A stretch of DNA of 64,000 nucleotides from Rhizobium mongolense USDA 1844. GTDB lineage: Bacteria; Pseudomonadota; Alphaproteobacteria; Rhizobiales; Rhizobiaceae. The stretch is from contig NZ_ATTQ01000003.1 of assembly GCF_000419765.1 (NCBI RefSeq), positions 248,001-312,000 on the forward strand, given 5' to 3'. The notes under the pieces are model-generated. The model was given only the letters and a program-made list of their open reading frames with translations. It ran no database searches and was not told where the DNA came from. Below are positions 8,080 to 17,179 of this stretch, one piece after another. The position numbers and the translations under genes are program-made. Numbering within the stretch: the stretch's first letter is position 1; each line of letters opens with the position of its first letter.

Positions 8080-9438
8080 TCAATGGAGGTTTTGGACGGC
8101 GTCCTGGCCAAGTAACGCCAGCAGCCGATGGAGATCGGCGGCGCTGTTCATGGTGCGGACGAGCGAGGGAATGTCGGTGAAGGAGGGATGGCCGGCAGTC
8201 GCTTCGCGGAATTTTGTCGTCGGATCGGTCACGCCGGGAAGACCATCGAAACGGCGGGTGATCGTGGTGCCGTCGCGCAGTGCAACATCAAGGATCACGA
8301 AGCGGGTTTTGGGATCGCTCGACATGCGCGGCGCACTGTCGTCATGGCGGCGGCTGGCACGCTCGGCAAGCGCCATCAGGCGCGGCTCGACCGGCCGTTC
8401 GTCGAAATGATCTATCCGGAGCGCGCCGTCGATCAGCGCGGCGGCAAACACGTATTCCGGACTGAAGCGCGCCTCGATGCCGTTATTCGGCTTCGTCACG
8501 ACCAGCGCTGCATCGGCGCCTGGCGGATAGGTGAAGGTGATGTGCTCGATTGCATCCGCCGCAAGCTCCTCGCGATTAAGCTCGATTCCGAGCGATGCAA
8601 CCGGATGGCTGGCGGTACAGCAAGGATAGGCCTTTAGCGTCAGCCCCGGCGCCACGATCTGCCAAGGCGCGCCCCAGTTCTCCGTCACGGCTTGCAGCCG
8701 ATCGACGCCGAAGGAGTAAGCCGAATGGAAACCGACCGGATTGTCGAGAAAGTCCGGCGCACCTCCGAAACCGGCGGCTGCCAGCCGCGCCGATAACAGC
8801 CCGGAACGAGCTGCCATGCCGGCATGGTAGGGCTTGGCGTCATAACCGAACTGCAGCCGAAGGCCGGATGATTGCGTCGCCGCAAGACCAAGTGCGATGG
8901 TGGTTTCCTCTACCGAGGCACGCGTCAGATGGGTGATTGCAGCCGTCGCGCCGACGGTACCAAGCGTTGCCGTCGCATGAAAGCCGTTTTCGTAATGCTT
9001 CGAACCCAGCGACAAACCAAGGCGCGCCATTGCCTCAAGCCCGACGACATAGGACGCCAGTAGCGCCTCGGCGGCAAAATCACGTTCGGCGGCGAGCCCC
9101 AGCAGGGCCGGAATGATCACCGTCGTGGGATGGCCGCGCACGCTGGCATGCACGTCATCGTAGTCGAGCACATGGCCGGCATAGCCGTTGACGACGGCCG
9201 CGACCAGCGGATCGGTGCGGCGCGTACTGCCGACTAGGATCGCGTCACCTGGCAGTGTGGCGCCGACGGCGTCGGCAAGAAGGTCGGTCGTGCGGTCACC
9301 GGCGCCTGCGATCGTGCAGGCGAGAAAATCGATGATCGCCGTGCGTGCCGCACCCATCGCGGCAGCATCCTTCGTCGGATCCGACGTGATGATCGCCTGG
9401 GCAAAGGCATGGGTCAGCGGGGCGCCTACGGTCGTCAT
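8080..9438 (-). CDS. MmgE/PrpD family protein (YxeQ-like)
   Basis: A 452-residue MmgE/PrpD protein, the superfamily that includes 2-methylcitrate dehydratase and iminodisuccinate epimerase. The helical domain has DFLACTIAGAGDRTT, YAGHVLDYDDVHASVRGHPT and NGFHATATLGTVGA. The lid domain has YPCCTASHP and FSPEYVFAAALIDG. It lies one base after the ATPase gene and ends just before the monooxygenase, so translation is probably coupled. In B. subtilis the equivalent gene yxeQ sits in the S-(2-succino)cysteine operon and its role is unsettled. Acting on a C4 dicarboxylate released from the substrate would be a reasonable guess. Confidence 0.88.
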   Translation of the reverse strand: MTTVGAPLTHAFAQAIITSDPTKDAAAMGAARTAIIDFLACTIAGAGDRTTDLLADAVGATLPGDAILVGSTRRTDPLVAAVVNGYAGHVLDYDDVHASVRGHPTTVIIPALLGLAAERDFAAEALLASYVVGLEAMARLGLSLGSKHYENGFHATATLGTVGATAAITHLTRASVEETTIALGLAATQSSGLRLQFGYDAKPYHAGMAARSGLLSARLAAAGFGGAPDFLDNPVGFHSAYSFGVDRLQAVTENWGAPWQIVAPGLTLKAYPCCTASHPVASLGIELNREELAADAIEHITFTYPPGADAALVVTKPNNGIEARFSPEYVFAAALIDGALRIDHFDERPVEPRLMALAERASRRHDDSAPRMSSDPKTRFVILDVALRDGTTITRRFDGLPGVTDPTTKFREATAGHPSFTDIPSLVRTMNSAADLHRLLALLGQDAVQNLH

Positions 9439-9440
9439 TT

Positions 9441-10229
9441 CTAGATACCTTCTCCGTTGCGCACCGAACCGCGTCTTCCGGAAAGCCCGCCGACGAATTG
9501 GCGGATGCGGGGATTGTCGGAAGTATCGAAAATCTGCTCGGGTGAGCCGTGGTCGACGATGCGGCCATTCTCGGTAAACACGACGGTGTCACTGATCTCC
9601 TCGGCAAAGCGCATTTCATGCGTCACGAGAATGCTGGTCATGCCGTCGCGGATGAGGTCGCGGATCACCCACAATACTTCGCCGACCGTCTCCGGGTCGA
9701 GGGCCGAGGTGACTTCGTCGAATAATACCAGTTCCGGCTTCATCGCCAGCGCCCGGGCGATCGCCACGCGCTGCTGCTGGCCACCGGACAGCTGACCTGG
9801 ATAGGAACCGGCTTTCTCCGAAAGGCGCACCTTATCGAGCAGTTCGCGGGCGAGTTTCTCCGCCTCGCCACGCTCGACGCCGAGAATCCGGGTCGGCGCC
9901 AGCACGATATTGTCCAGCACCGTCAGATGCGGAAAGAGATTGTATTGCTGGAAGACGATGCCGACGCGCTTGCGCAGCGCAATGCGCTCGCTCTCCTTGG
10001 TCAACTGGTCGACGCGGGTACCGTTGACCGTGATGCAGCCGCTTTGCGGCGTCACCAGCGCGTTGATGCAGCGAAGGATCGTTGATTTGCCCGAGCCGGA
10101 CGGGCCGATGATGGAGACCGCATCGCCCTTGTTGACGGTCAGGTCGATGCCCTTCAGCACCTCAGTCTGGCCGAAGGACAGGTGCACGTCTTCCAGTCGG
10201 ACGATCGCGTTGTTACTGAATGTGTTCAT
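9441..10229 (-). CDS. Polar amino acid ABC transporter ATP-binding protein
   Basis: A 262-residue ATPase of the GlnQ/HisP/YxeO type. Walker A is GPSGSGKST near residue 42, the Q-loop is VFQQYNLFPHLTVLDNI, the signature is LSGGQQQRVAIARAL and Walker B is LVLFDEVTSALDPE. It powers the importer formed with the two permeases encoded just upstream (9 bases from the stop of the second). It is followed almost immediately by the MmgE/PrpD gene, tying uptake to catabolism. Confidence 0.93.
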   Translation of the reverse strand: MNTFSNNAIVRLEDVHLSFGQTEVLKGIDLTVNKGDAVSIIGPSGSGKSTILRCINALVTPQSGCITVNGTRVDQLTKESERIALRKRVGIVFQQYNLFPHLTVLDNIVLAPTRILGVERGEAEKLARELLDKVRLSEKAGSYPGQLSGGQQQRVAIARALAMKPELVLFDEVTSALDPETVGEVLWVIRDLIRDGMTSILVTHEMRFAEEISDTVVFTENGRIVDHGSPEQIFDTSDNPRIRQFVGGLSGRRGSVRNGEGI

Positions 10230-10238
10230 CTAAAATCC

Positions 10239-11021
10239 TCAGGCCGCGTTGAACCGCCGTTCCAGGCGGCGGGTCAGGTTGGCGATCGGGTAGCAAAGCG
10301 TGAAGAAGGCGGCCATCACGACGATATAGGCGATGATCGTGAAATCGAGCCGGCGTACTGCCGTGCTGGCATCGGTGGCCGCATGCAGCAGTTCGTGCAC
10401 GCCCACCAGCGAGGCGAGCGCAGTGCCCATGGTGATCGAGGCGAGCACATTCATCCATGGTGGGAGAGCGCGCCGCAGGCACTGCGGCAGGACGACCCAG
10501 CGCAGCGCCTGTACGCGTGAAAAACCCAACCCCTGCGCCGCCTCCCATTGCGTGGTCGGAACAGAGAGGATGGCGCCGCGCGTGATCTCGGCCACATAGG
10601 CGCTCGCCGGAATGGCAAGGCCGATCACGGCCTTCACCCAGTCAGGGAAGGCCAGGTAGTTGCCGAAGATGACGATCTCAAAGGGAAAGATGTAGGTCGT
10701 ACCAAAGATCAGCACGAGATGCGGGGCATTGCGGAAGACCTGCACATAGACGACGACCGGATAGCGTATCAGCCGGTAGGACACGAGTTCCAGGATGCCG
10801 AACATGGTACCCACGACGGTCCCGAGTGCCATCGCGGAAAGGCTGATGACGATGTTCATCGCAAAGCCGGAGGCGAGATAGGGAACCCACTCCACCAGTT
10901 CGCGCCCGAGCGTCAGGTCGGCCAGCGACCAGACGAGGACGACGAGCGGCAGCGCCACGAAGCCGATGGTGCGCAGAAAATCGCTGCCCTTGAGCGGTTC
11001 AAGAAGTGTTGCTGTCGTCAC
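10239..11021 (-). CDS. Polar amino acid ABC transporter permease
   Basis: A HisM/GlnP-type membrane subunit of about 260 residues. The N-terminus carries a hydrophobic segment (FVALPLVVLVWSLADL), followed by further helices. The EAA loop reads EAAQGLGFSRVQALRWVVLP. The start is taken as GTG 11021, which overlaps the stop of the upstream permease gene (GTGA). A longer in-frame reading from 11150 would lie inside that gene and lacks family similarity. The two permeases probably form a heterodimer. Confidence 0.9.
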   Translation of the reverse strand: MTTATLLEPLKGSDFLRTIGFVALPLVVLVWSLADLTLGRELVEWVPYLASGFAMNIVISLSAMALGTVVGTMFGILELVSYRLIRYPVVVYVQVFRNAPHLVLIFGTTYIFPFEIVIFGNYLAFPDWVKAVIGLAIPASAYVAEITRGAILSVPTTQWEAAQGLGFSRVQALRWVVLPQCLRRALPPWMNVLASITMGTALASLVGVHELLHAATDASTAVRRLDFTIIAYIVVMAAFFTLCYPIANLTRRLERRFNAA

Positions 11022-11764
11022 AAACCATATCCCGGAACGGCGAGCTTGCGCTCCGCCCAAAGGCCGACGCGGGCGACGACCAGATTGATAAGGCTGAAGA
11101 AGGCGAGGATGACGATCATCATCGACACGACATTGTCGCGTTGCGTCCACACCATGATCGAGGCATAAGTGATCTCGCTTACGGCGATCGCATTGCCCAC
11201 CGTCGTCAGCTTCACGAGATTGATAAAATTGTTGACGATTGCCGGCAAAGAGGCCCGCAAGGCCAGTGGCACCTCGACGTATCGCAAAATCTGCAGCTGG
11301 CTGAAGCCGATGCCCCGCGCTGCCTCCACCGTGGAGGCTGGCACCGCCTCGATACCGGCGCGGATTGCCTCCGCATGCAGGGCGGCGATATGCAGGCCGA
11401 CCACCGCGACCACCCAGAAGAAAGGTGACAGCGGATTATTCTGCGCCCCGCCAACGAGGTTGGAGACGAACGTGTTGAGGACCAGAAAGCTAAACATTAA
11501 CTGCACCAGCGTCGGCGTGTTGCGGGTGATCTCCACGAAGGCCCTGACCGGCGCCGAAAGCCACGGCCTCCCAGACGTCAGGCAAGCAGCAAACAGCAGA
11601 CCGAAGATCAGGCTGACCGGGATAAGCAGGACGACAAGATAGAGCGTGGTCATGAAGCCGTCACGCCAGATCTGCGCCTCATATCCCGTCGCCAGAAACT
11701 CGTAGTTCAGGCCGAGCCTGCCAGTCAGGCTGACGAACAGGTCAATCAGGTTCGTGTCCTGCAT
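11018..11764 (-). CDS. Polar amino acid ABC transporter permease
   Basis: A 248-residue HisQ/GlnP-type permease. ITRNTPTLVQLMFSFLVL is the conserved first-loop region and EAARGIGFSQLQILRYVEVP is the EAA loop that contacts the ATPase. Several hydrophobic helices are evident. The gene begins 25 bases after the binding-protein gene and overlaps the next permease by four bases. Substrate class (polar amino acid or analogue) is inferred from the family. Confidence 0.9.
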   Translation of the reverse strand: MQDTNLIDLFVSLTGRLGLNYEFLATGYEAQIWRDGFMTTLYLVVLLIPVSLIFGLLFAACLTSGRPWLSAPVRAFVEITRNTPTLVQLMFSFLVLNTFVSNLVGGAQNNPLSPFFWVVAVVGLHIAALHAEAIRAGIEAVPASTVEAARGIGFSQLQILRYVEVPLALRASLPAIVNNFINLVKLTTVGNAIAVSEITYASIMVWTQRDNVVSMMIVILAFFSLINLVVARVGLWAERKLAVPGYGL

Positions 11765-11789
11765 GTCGTTCTACCGGTTTCTCTCCAGT

Positions 11790-12626
11790 TCACTTGCTGG
11801 CGGAGAGCACTTTGTTCTGCTGCTGCAGGTATTCGATGTTGGGGAGGCGATTGACCTTAGCGAACTCCAGGAGCTTGCCCGACGCGTGTAGCTTCTTGAC
11901 GCCGGCGTCTAGGGCAGCCTGCGTGTTCTTCTCGCCCTTGCGCAACCAGATCACCGAATCCGATGGGATCAGCTCGGTGGGGAAGGGAATGGCATAGTCC
12001 TTCCATTCTTCCGATCGATCCTGCAGCAGCAGGCCGACGGTCGCGCCGACATGCACGGCCGCAACGCAATTGCCGCCTTGCAGTGCGAGGAGCGATTCCG
12101 GTTGGCTCGGCAGCGCCTTCACCACCGCGCCGTAATCTTCCATCAGAGGCTGCGTGTAGTTGGAGCCCTGCGACACGCAGACCGGCTTGCCCTTCAGGTC
12201 CACCCAGTCCCTCAGACCGCTGTCCTTGCGCACCACGGCGGCGCCACCGCTGCGGTCATAGGGCGTTGGTACGTAGTCGAGAATCTTGGCACGGTCCTCG
12301 GTGTACTGCATGTTGGCGATGAGGATGTCGACCTTGCCCTGCTGCAGGAACTGCACGCGGTTCGGCGGCGTCACCGTGACGGTCTCCAGTTTGACGCCGA
12401 GGTCGTCGGCCAGCGCCTGCGCGATGTCCAGGTTGAAACCCTTCTGCGCCTGGGTCTTAGGGTCGATATAGCCGAATGGCGCACCGGATAGGATCACGCC
12501 GACGGTCAGCGTGCCGCGGCCCTTGATGCGGTCCAGCGTGGCATCCGCAGACGCCTGCGTCGACATTAGTGCGGAGATTGAGAGAGCAAGTCTGAAGAGT
12601 AATTTTGTGAGATTGGTGGACGACAT
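11790..12626 (-). CDS. Amino acid ABC transporter substrate-binding protein
   Basis: A 278-residue periplasmic binding protein of the HisJ/FliY family, first gene of the operon. A signal peptide is evident (basic start, LFRLALSISALMSTQASADA, cleavage after about residue 27). RIKGRGTLTVGVILSGAPFG starts the mature domain, and ADDLGVKLETVTVTPPNRV and DILIANMQYTEDRAKILDY follow the standard family order. ATG 12626 has a clear AAAGGAG site. The ligand is not deducible; an S-substituted cysteine is suggested only by the operon. Confidence 0.9.
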   Translation of the reverse strand: MSSTNLTKLLFRLALSISALMSTQASADATLDRIKGRGTLTVGVILSGAPFGYIDPKTQAQKGFNLDIAQALADDLGVKLETVTVTPPNRVQFLQQGKVDILIANMQYTEDRAKILDYVPTPYDRSGGAAVVRKDSGLRDWVDLKGKPVCVSQGSNYTQPLMEDYGAVVKALPSQPESLLALQGGNCVAAVHVGATVGLLLQDRSEEWKDYAIPFPTELIPSDSVIWLRKGEKNTQAALDAGVKKLHASGKLLEFAKVNRLPNIEYLQQQNKVLSASK

Positions 12627-12869
12627 TCTGGGACTCCTTTATTCGATCAAGAACCTAGTGGAGCCCCTCCTTTGCCACGAGCAATCGCATCCTCTCTTCA
12701 AAGTGAGAGCGAAACTGCTATCCTGTAATATGCTAAATCCATAGAAAATATGTTGCGAGCAGGTTAATGTCACTTTCAATTGTAACACCGCACTCACAGC
12801 CAGTACCTTCTTCATGGGTATCGCGGGTCTTACGGCCGCGATTGGCTTTGGAGGAAGCGGAAGAACACT
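12627..12869. promoter_or_regulatory. Upstream region of the amino acid importer operon
   Basis: 243 bases between the binding-protein gene and the 3' end of the lysine operon, both on the minus strand. It must carry the promoter of the importer operon. An AT-rich patch is visible around 12720-12760 on the far side. No convincing hairpin terminator for the lysine operon or operator palindrome was seen. Confidence 0.3.
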
Positions 12870-15800
12870 TCAGTCGAGCATAGAGTAGATCACCTCCAGC
12901 GGGTGAGGTAGCGACCTACCATCGATCATTTTTGCCTGGCACCGGCACGAATATCCTGTGGCCATGACGACCTTGTCTTCTGATGCTTCAGCTACAGCTG
13001 TCGCCCAGCTCATGGCGTAAAGCTGCTCCGAGGTGCCGCGGTTGCGGACTTCGTGGCCAAAGGTCCCGGCCATTCCGCAACATCCTACATTTTCTACATG
13101 CACACTTGCGCCAAGAGCCTGAAAAACCTCCTTCCACTGGTTTGAGGCGGACGGAAGGTTGCTACGCTCGGTACAATGAGGAAGGAGGCTGTATTTGCGT
13201 GACGGGGATGGAATAGGTTTAATCGATAGCCTGCTCAAGTTCTCTGCAAGCCATTCTTGCGGAAGAAGAACGGTCGCCTTGCGACCACTCGCCCATATTC
13301 CGTGATACTCGCTGCGGTAAACAAGCGTCATTGAGGGATCCAACCCCACCAGGGCAACGCCGGCGTCTGCTAGGGCTCGGAGGTAACGTTCCGTTTTTGC
13401 GGCAGCTTTCTCGAAACGACCGAGGTACCCATGAACGTGTAATGCTTTACCATTGTGATGGGATGCGGCGAGATACGGGATCAAGCCCAGCTTACGAGCA
13501 ACGCGAATGGCTGCAATCGGTACGTTTGGTTCGAAATGGGATGTGAAGCTGTCGAAAACAAATACGACAACCCGATCCTTTTCATCTGGCGATAGCTTCT
13601 CGATCTCTCTCGCGTGAGCGATCTCGACACCCAACCGGCGGATTTCCTTTGAAAATGAGGGCCACGGTAGAAGTGGAAGCGCCGTCAACCCAATCGCTCG
13701 CATCAGCCGCTTGCCAGGCGATGTGCCGGCGACGAGATTGTAGAGCGGACGGATCCGCGCCATCAAAGGGAGGGTGGTTTCGATACCGGAAACCACAGAG
13801 TCCTTTAATGGACGCAAGTAACGGCCATAATACAGCTCCAGAAACTTAGAGCGGAACGCCGGCACACTGACCTTCACGGGACACTGCCCGGCACAAGCCT
13901 TGCACGCAAGGCAGGTGTCCATTGCTTCTCGCACCTCGTGGGAAAAGTCGTTGCGGTTTCTCGGGTTAAGGCTGTTTATAACCCGTGCCGTCAGGCTCAA
14001 GAGTGGGTGTCGCAGGCGCAGACGTACGGACTCTCTGCGTGGATCAATGCCCTTCTCGCCAAGCAGTCGCAGCCATTCCCGCATAAGCATGGCGCGCCCT
14101 TTTGGCGAGTATCGCCGATCGCGGGTCGCCTTGTAGGAAGGACACATGGGGCTCGTCTCGTCGAAGTCGAAACAAGCGCCATTGCCGTTGCAATAGGCGG
14201 CATTGTCGAAGGCTGCGCGTATTTCGTTACCGATTATGCGATCGAAAGCGCCCCTTAAAGGCACTTCATCGATCTTGAGCAGTGACGCGGTGGACGGCGC
14301 GGCGATCTTGCCCGGGTTGAGGCGATTGTTCGGATCGAAAGCCCGTTTGATGTCTTGGAGGCAAGGATAAAGGTCGCCGAAGAATTCCGGCACATATTCC
14401 GAGCGCACGCCCTTACCGTGCTCGCCCCACAGAACGCCGCCGTGTTTGCGCGTGAGCGCCACTACGGCGTCGCTGATGTGGCGCAGCAAAGGTACGTGAT
14501 CGTCACGGGTCAAGTCGAGTGCCGGCCGTACGTGCAGCACCCCTGCGTCGACATGACCGAACATCCCGTAGGAGAGGCCCGCCCCGTCAAGCAGCGCGCG
14601 AAATTCACGGATATAGGCAGCCAAATTCTCGGGCGGGACCGCTGTATCCTCGACGAAGGCGACAGGACGGACGGGGCCGTCCACATTGCCGAGCAATCCG
14701 ACAGCGCGCTTGCGCATATTCCATATCGCCTCGACGTCGGCATGTCCGCGGGCCACAGTATAGCTGAGGCGGTTGGTATCCAGTCCCTCATCGAGCACCG
14801 CCGTGACCGCGGCAAGCTTTCCTTGGAGTTCGACCTCATCGTCAGCCAGCACCTCGACGAGATTGATGCCGTTGGCAACTGGGTTCTCAGGGAAGAACCG
14901 GGCTATGTCGGTCCAGACGATATCGTTCTTTGCAAGCCCCAGCACCTTCTCGTCGATCGTCTCGACAGAGGCGACATTGAGGCCGCTTAGGGTGCGAGCG
15001 TCTTCCAGAGCGGCGTTGAAGTCGCTGTAACGGATATTGACGAGGGCAGCCTGCGCCGGGATCGGCAGAAGATTGACTTCTGCCTCGGCGATCATGGCAA
15101 GGGTGCCTTCCGAGCCGCACAGAACGGCGTTCAAATCGAAGCGGCCGTCGGCGCGACGGATATGAGCGAGATCGTAGCCTGTCATGTAGCGATTGAGGTT
15201 GGGAAAAACCTCCTCTATGCGATCGCGCTTCTCTCGTGCGATGCGCTCAACCGTCCTGTGAACGTCGCCGATTCGGTCACCCCTCGCCAGGGTCTTGGCA
15301 AGCGCTTCTTCGTCCATCGGACGCGACCACCAGTCGGAGCCGTCCATGAGCACGATACGAAGCCCAAGCACGTGATTCGAGGTCTTGCCGTAAAGACACG
15401 ACCCTTGGCCGCAGGCGTCGGTCGAAACCATGCCGCCGATTGTGGCCCGGTTCGAGGTTGAAAGCTCCGGCGCGAAGAACAATCCGTGTGGCTTCAAGGC
15501 TCGATTCAACTGGTCCTTGACAACACCTGACTGAACTCGGGCGACCTTTCTCGCCTGATCAATTTCCAGGATCCGGTTCATGTACCGTGAGCAGTCCACC
15601 GCGATACCGGAGGTGAGCGACTGGCCGTTCGTCCCCGTGCCGCCCCCACGCGGGGCGATGGTGAGATCCGCGAAACGGGGATCGGAAAGCGCTTTTGCAA
15701 TCTTCTTCAGGTCGTCGGCATCTCGTGGAAACAGAATTGCTGTCGGGGTTACCTGGTAGATAGAATTGTCAGTCGCGAAGACAGAGCGCGACATTGCGCG

Positions 15801-15896
15801 CTGTTCCACGTCGCCATTGAACCCGACTTCGCAAAGCCTCTCGACGAAGCCCGGCGGCAACTGTTTTCCAAAAGCGGAATGGAGACGCGGTATCAT
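12870..15896 (-). CDS. ydiJ: FAD/Fe-S D-2-hydroxyglutarate dehydrogenase, YdiJ type
   Basis: A 1008-residue fusion of an FAD-linked oxidase and a ferredoxin-type C-terminal half, the length of E. coli YdiJ. The PCMH FAD-binding part has IAPRGGGTGTNGQSLTSG and STDACGQGSCLYGKTS. Later come the [4Fe-4S] cysteine sets (CNGNGAC...MCPSYK; CLACKACAGQCPVKV) and a CCG-type motif (NVGCCGMAGTFGHE). YdiJ-type enzymes oxidise D-2-hydroxyglutarate to 2-oxoglutarate and pass electrons to the respiratory chain. It is last of four genes (33 bases after the aminotransferase) whose first product, HglS, makes D-2-hydroxyglutarate. That explains its place as the terminal step of the lysine route. Confidence 0.88.
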   Translation of the reverse strand: MIPRLHSAFGKQLPPGFVERLCEVGFNGDVEQRAMSRSVFATDNSIYQVTPTAILFPRDADDLKKIAKALSDPRFADLTIAPRGGGTGTNGQSLTSGIAVDCSRYMNRILEIDQARKVARVQSGVVKDQLNRALKPHGLFFAPELSTSNRATIGGMVSTDACGQGSCLYGKTSNHVLGLRIVLMDGSDWWSRPMDEEALAKTLARGDRIGDVHRTVERIAREKRDRIEEVFPNLNRYMTGYDLAHIRRADGRFDLNAVLCGSEGTLAMIAEAEVNLLPIPAQAALVNIRYSDFNAALEDARTLSGLNVASVETIDEKVLGLAKNDIVWTDIARFFPENPVANGINLVEVLADDEVELQGKLAAVTAVLDEGLDTNRLSYTVARGHADVEAIWNMRKRAVGLLGNVDGPVRPVAFVEDTAVPPENLAAYIREFRALLDGAGLSYGMFGHVDAGVLHVRPALDLTRDDHVPLLRHISDAVVALTRKHGGVLWGEHGKGVRSEYVPEFFGDLYPCLQDIKRAFDPNNRLNPGKIAAPSTASLLKIDEVPLRGAFDRIIGNEIRAAFDNAAYCNGNGACFDFDETSPMCPSYKATRDRRYSPKGRAMLMREWLRLLGEKGIDPRRESVRLRLRHPLLSLTARVINSLNPRNRNDFSHEVREAMDTCLACKACAGQCPVKVSVPAFRSKFLELYYGRYLRPLKDSVVSGIETTLPLMARIRPLYNLVAGTSPGKRLMRAIGLTALPLLPWPSFSKEIRRLGVEIAHAREIEKLSPDEKDRVVVFVFDSFTSHFEPNVPIAAIRVARKLGLIPYLAASHHNGKALHVHGYLGRFEKAAAKTERYLRALADAGVALVGLDPSMTLVYRSEYHGIWASGRKATVLLPQEWLAENLSRLSIKPIPSPSRKYSLLPHCTERSNLPSASNQWKEVFQALGASVHVENVGCCGMAGTFGHEVRNRGTSEQLYAMSWATAVAEASEDKVVMATGYSCRCQAKMIDGRSLPHPLEVIYSMLD

Positions 15897-15929
15897 GAGT
15901 TTATACGCAGCCCGAACCAGGCAATGACA

Positions 15930-17165
15930 TCAGTTCTGCAAAGCAGAGCAAGCTTGCTTGATACGATTGAGTGCTTCCATCAATTCGGCTTCCGAAGTCG
16001 CATACGAAATCCGAAAATAGGGAGAGAGGCCAAAGGCCGAGCCAGGAACGACCGCGACGTGGGCCTCTTCTAGAAGATAGTCGGTGAAGTCATGATCGGC
16101 TTTAATCTTCTTCCCTTTCGGTGTCAGTTTGCCCAAAACGCCGGCGCAACTGGAAAAAGTATAGAAAGCACCCTCAGGAGTACGGCAATCCAACCCGTCG
16201 ATTTCGTTCAGGCGCTCGACAACAAGATCGCGACGACGACGGAAGCTCTCCTGTCTCTCCATCAGAAACGTCTGGGGGCCGTTCAGAGCCTCAACCGAGG
16301 CAGCCTGGCTGACCGAACAGGGGCAGGACGTCGCTTGGCTCTGGATCACCGCCATCGCTTTGATCAAGGGCTTCGGGCCACCCGCATAACCGATGCGCCA
16401 GCCCGTCATCGCGTAGGCTTTCGATACACCGTTGATCGTCAAGGTGCGATCCTTCAGTCGAGGCTCGATCGCGACAGGTGTCGCAAATGCGAAATCGTCG
16501 TAGACGATGTGCTCGTACATGTCGTCGACCATCAACCAGACATGCGGATGACGGATCAAAACATCCAGGAGAGGGCGGTAATCTTCGGCGGTGTAGGCAG
16601 CGCCCGATGGATTGGACGGCGAGTTAAGAAGAATCCAGCGGGTTTTTGATGTGATTGCCTTTTCCAGCTGTTCGGCCTGGAGACGGAAGTTGGCCTTGGC
16701 GTCGCACGGGATAAGGACTGACACACCACCGCAGATCTCGACGATGTCGGAATAGGAAGTCCAGTAAGGCGTCGGAATGATCACTTCGTCGCCGGGATCG
16801 AGCGTCGCCATAAAGGCGTTGAAGAGGATCTGCTTGGCGCCTGTCGCAACCGTAACCTCGTCGATATCGTAGTCGATGCCGTTTTCCCGTCTGAACTTTT
16901 CGACGATCGCCTTCTTCAGGGCTGGCGTGCCGTCCAGAGCGGTGTATTTCGTTTCACCAGCGTCGATGGCGGCCTTAGCCGCCTCCTTGACGTTCTCCGG
17001 CGTATCGAAATCAGGCTCGCCGGCCCCCAGCACTATGACCGGCAGACCATCGCGCTTCATTGCAGCGGCGCGTGCGCCGATCTGGAGAATCTTCGAAACG
17101 CCAACCGAGGCGATCCGTGAAGCCGGTTTGAAGCCCGCTTCTTCGATTTTTGTTGAGATCGTCAT
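15930..17165 (-). CDS. Class I/II PLP aminotransferase, probable 2-aminoadipate transaminase
   Basis: A 411-residue fold-type I aminotransferase of the aspartate aminotransferase I-gamma group. NSPSNPSG (181-188) binds the cofactor region, Lys249 in GVSKAYAMTGWRIGY is the Schiff-base lysine, and PYFRISYATSEAEL near the end holds the carboxylate-binding arginine. It lies 14 bases downstream of the AmaB-type dehydrogenase and 33 bases upstream of the YdiJ-type dehydrogenase. I infer that it converts L-2-aminoadipate and an acceptor keto acid into 2-oxoadipate. On sequence alone it could equally be called aspartate aminotransferase. Confidence 0.88.
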   Translation of the reverse strand: MTISTKIEEAGFKPASRIASVGVSKILQIGARAAAMKRDGLPVIVLGAGEPDFDTPENVKEAAKAAIDAGETKYTALDGTPALKKAIVEKFRRENGIDYDIDEVTVATGAKQILFNAFMATLDPGDEVIIPTPYWTSYSDIVEICGGVSVLIPCDAKANFRLQAEQLEKAITSKTRWILLNSPSNPSGAAYTAEDYRPLLDVLIRHPHVWLMVDDMYEHIVYDDFAFATPVAIEPRLKDRTLTINGVSKAYAMTGWRIGYAGGPKPLIKAMAVIQSQATSCPCSVSQAASVEALNGPQTFLMERQESFRRRRDLVVERLNEIDGLDCRTPEGAFYTFSSCAGVLGKLTPKGKKIKADHDFTDYLLEEAHVAVVPGSAFGLSPYFRISYATSEAELMEALNRIKQACSALQN

Positions 17166-17179
17166 GAAACGCGCCCTTC

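Noticed and set aside
8066-8083. TTG start at 8083 for the monooxygenase
   Set aside because: It overlaps the upstream stop neatly but has no ribosome-binding site; ATG 8065 fits the family start and has a purine-rich site.
7148-8637. Overlapping plus-strand frames of 191-228 codons
   Set aside because: They are antisense to the well-supported monooxygenase and MmgE/PrpD genes and lack ribosome-binding sites.
14355-14990. 211-codon plus-strand frame inside the YdiJ-type gene
   Set aside because: It is a shadow of the dehydrogenase coding strand with no independent similarity.
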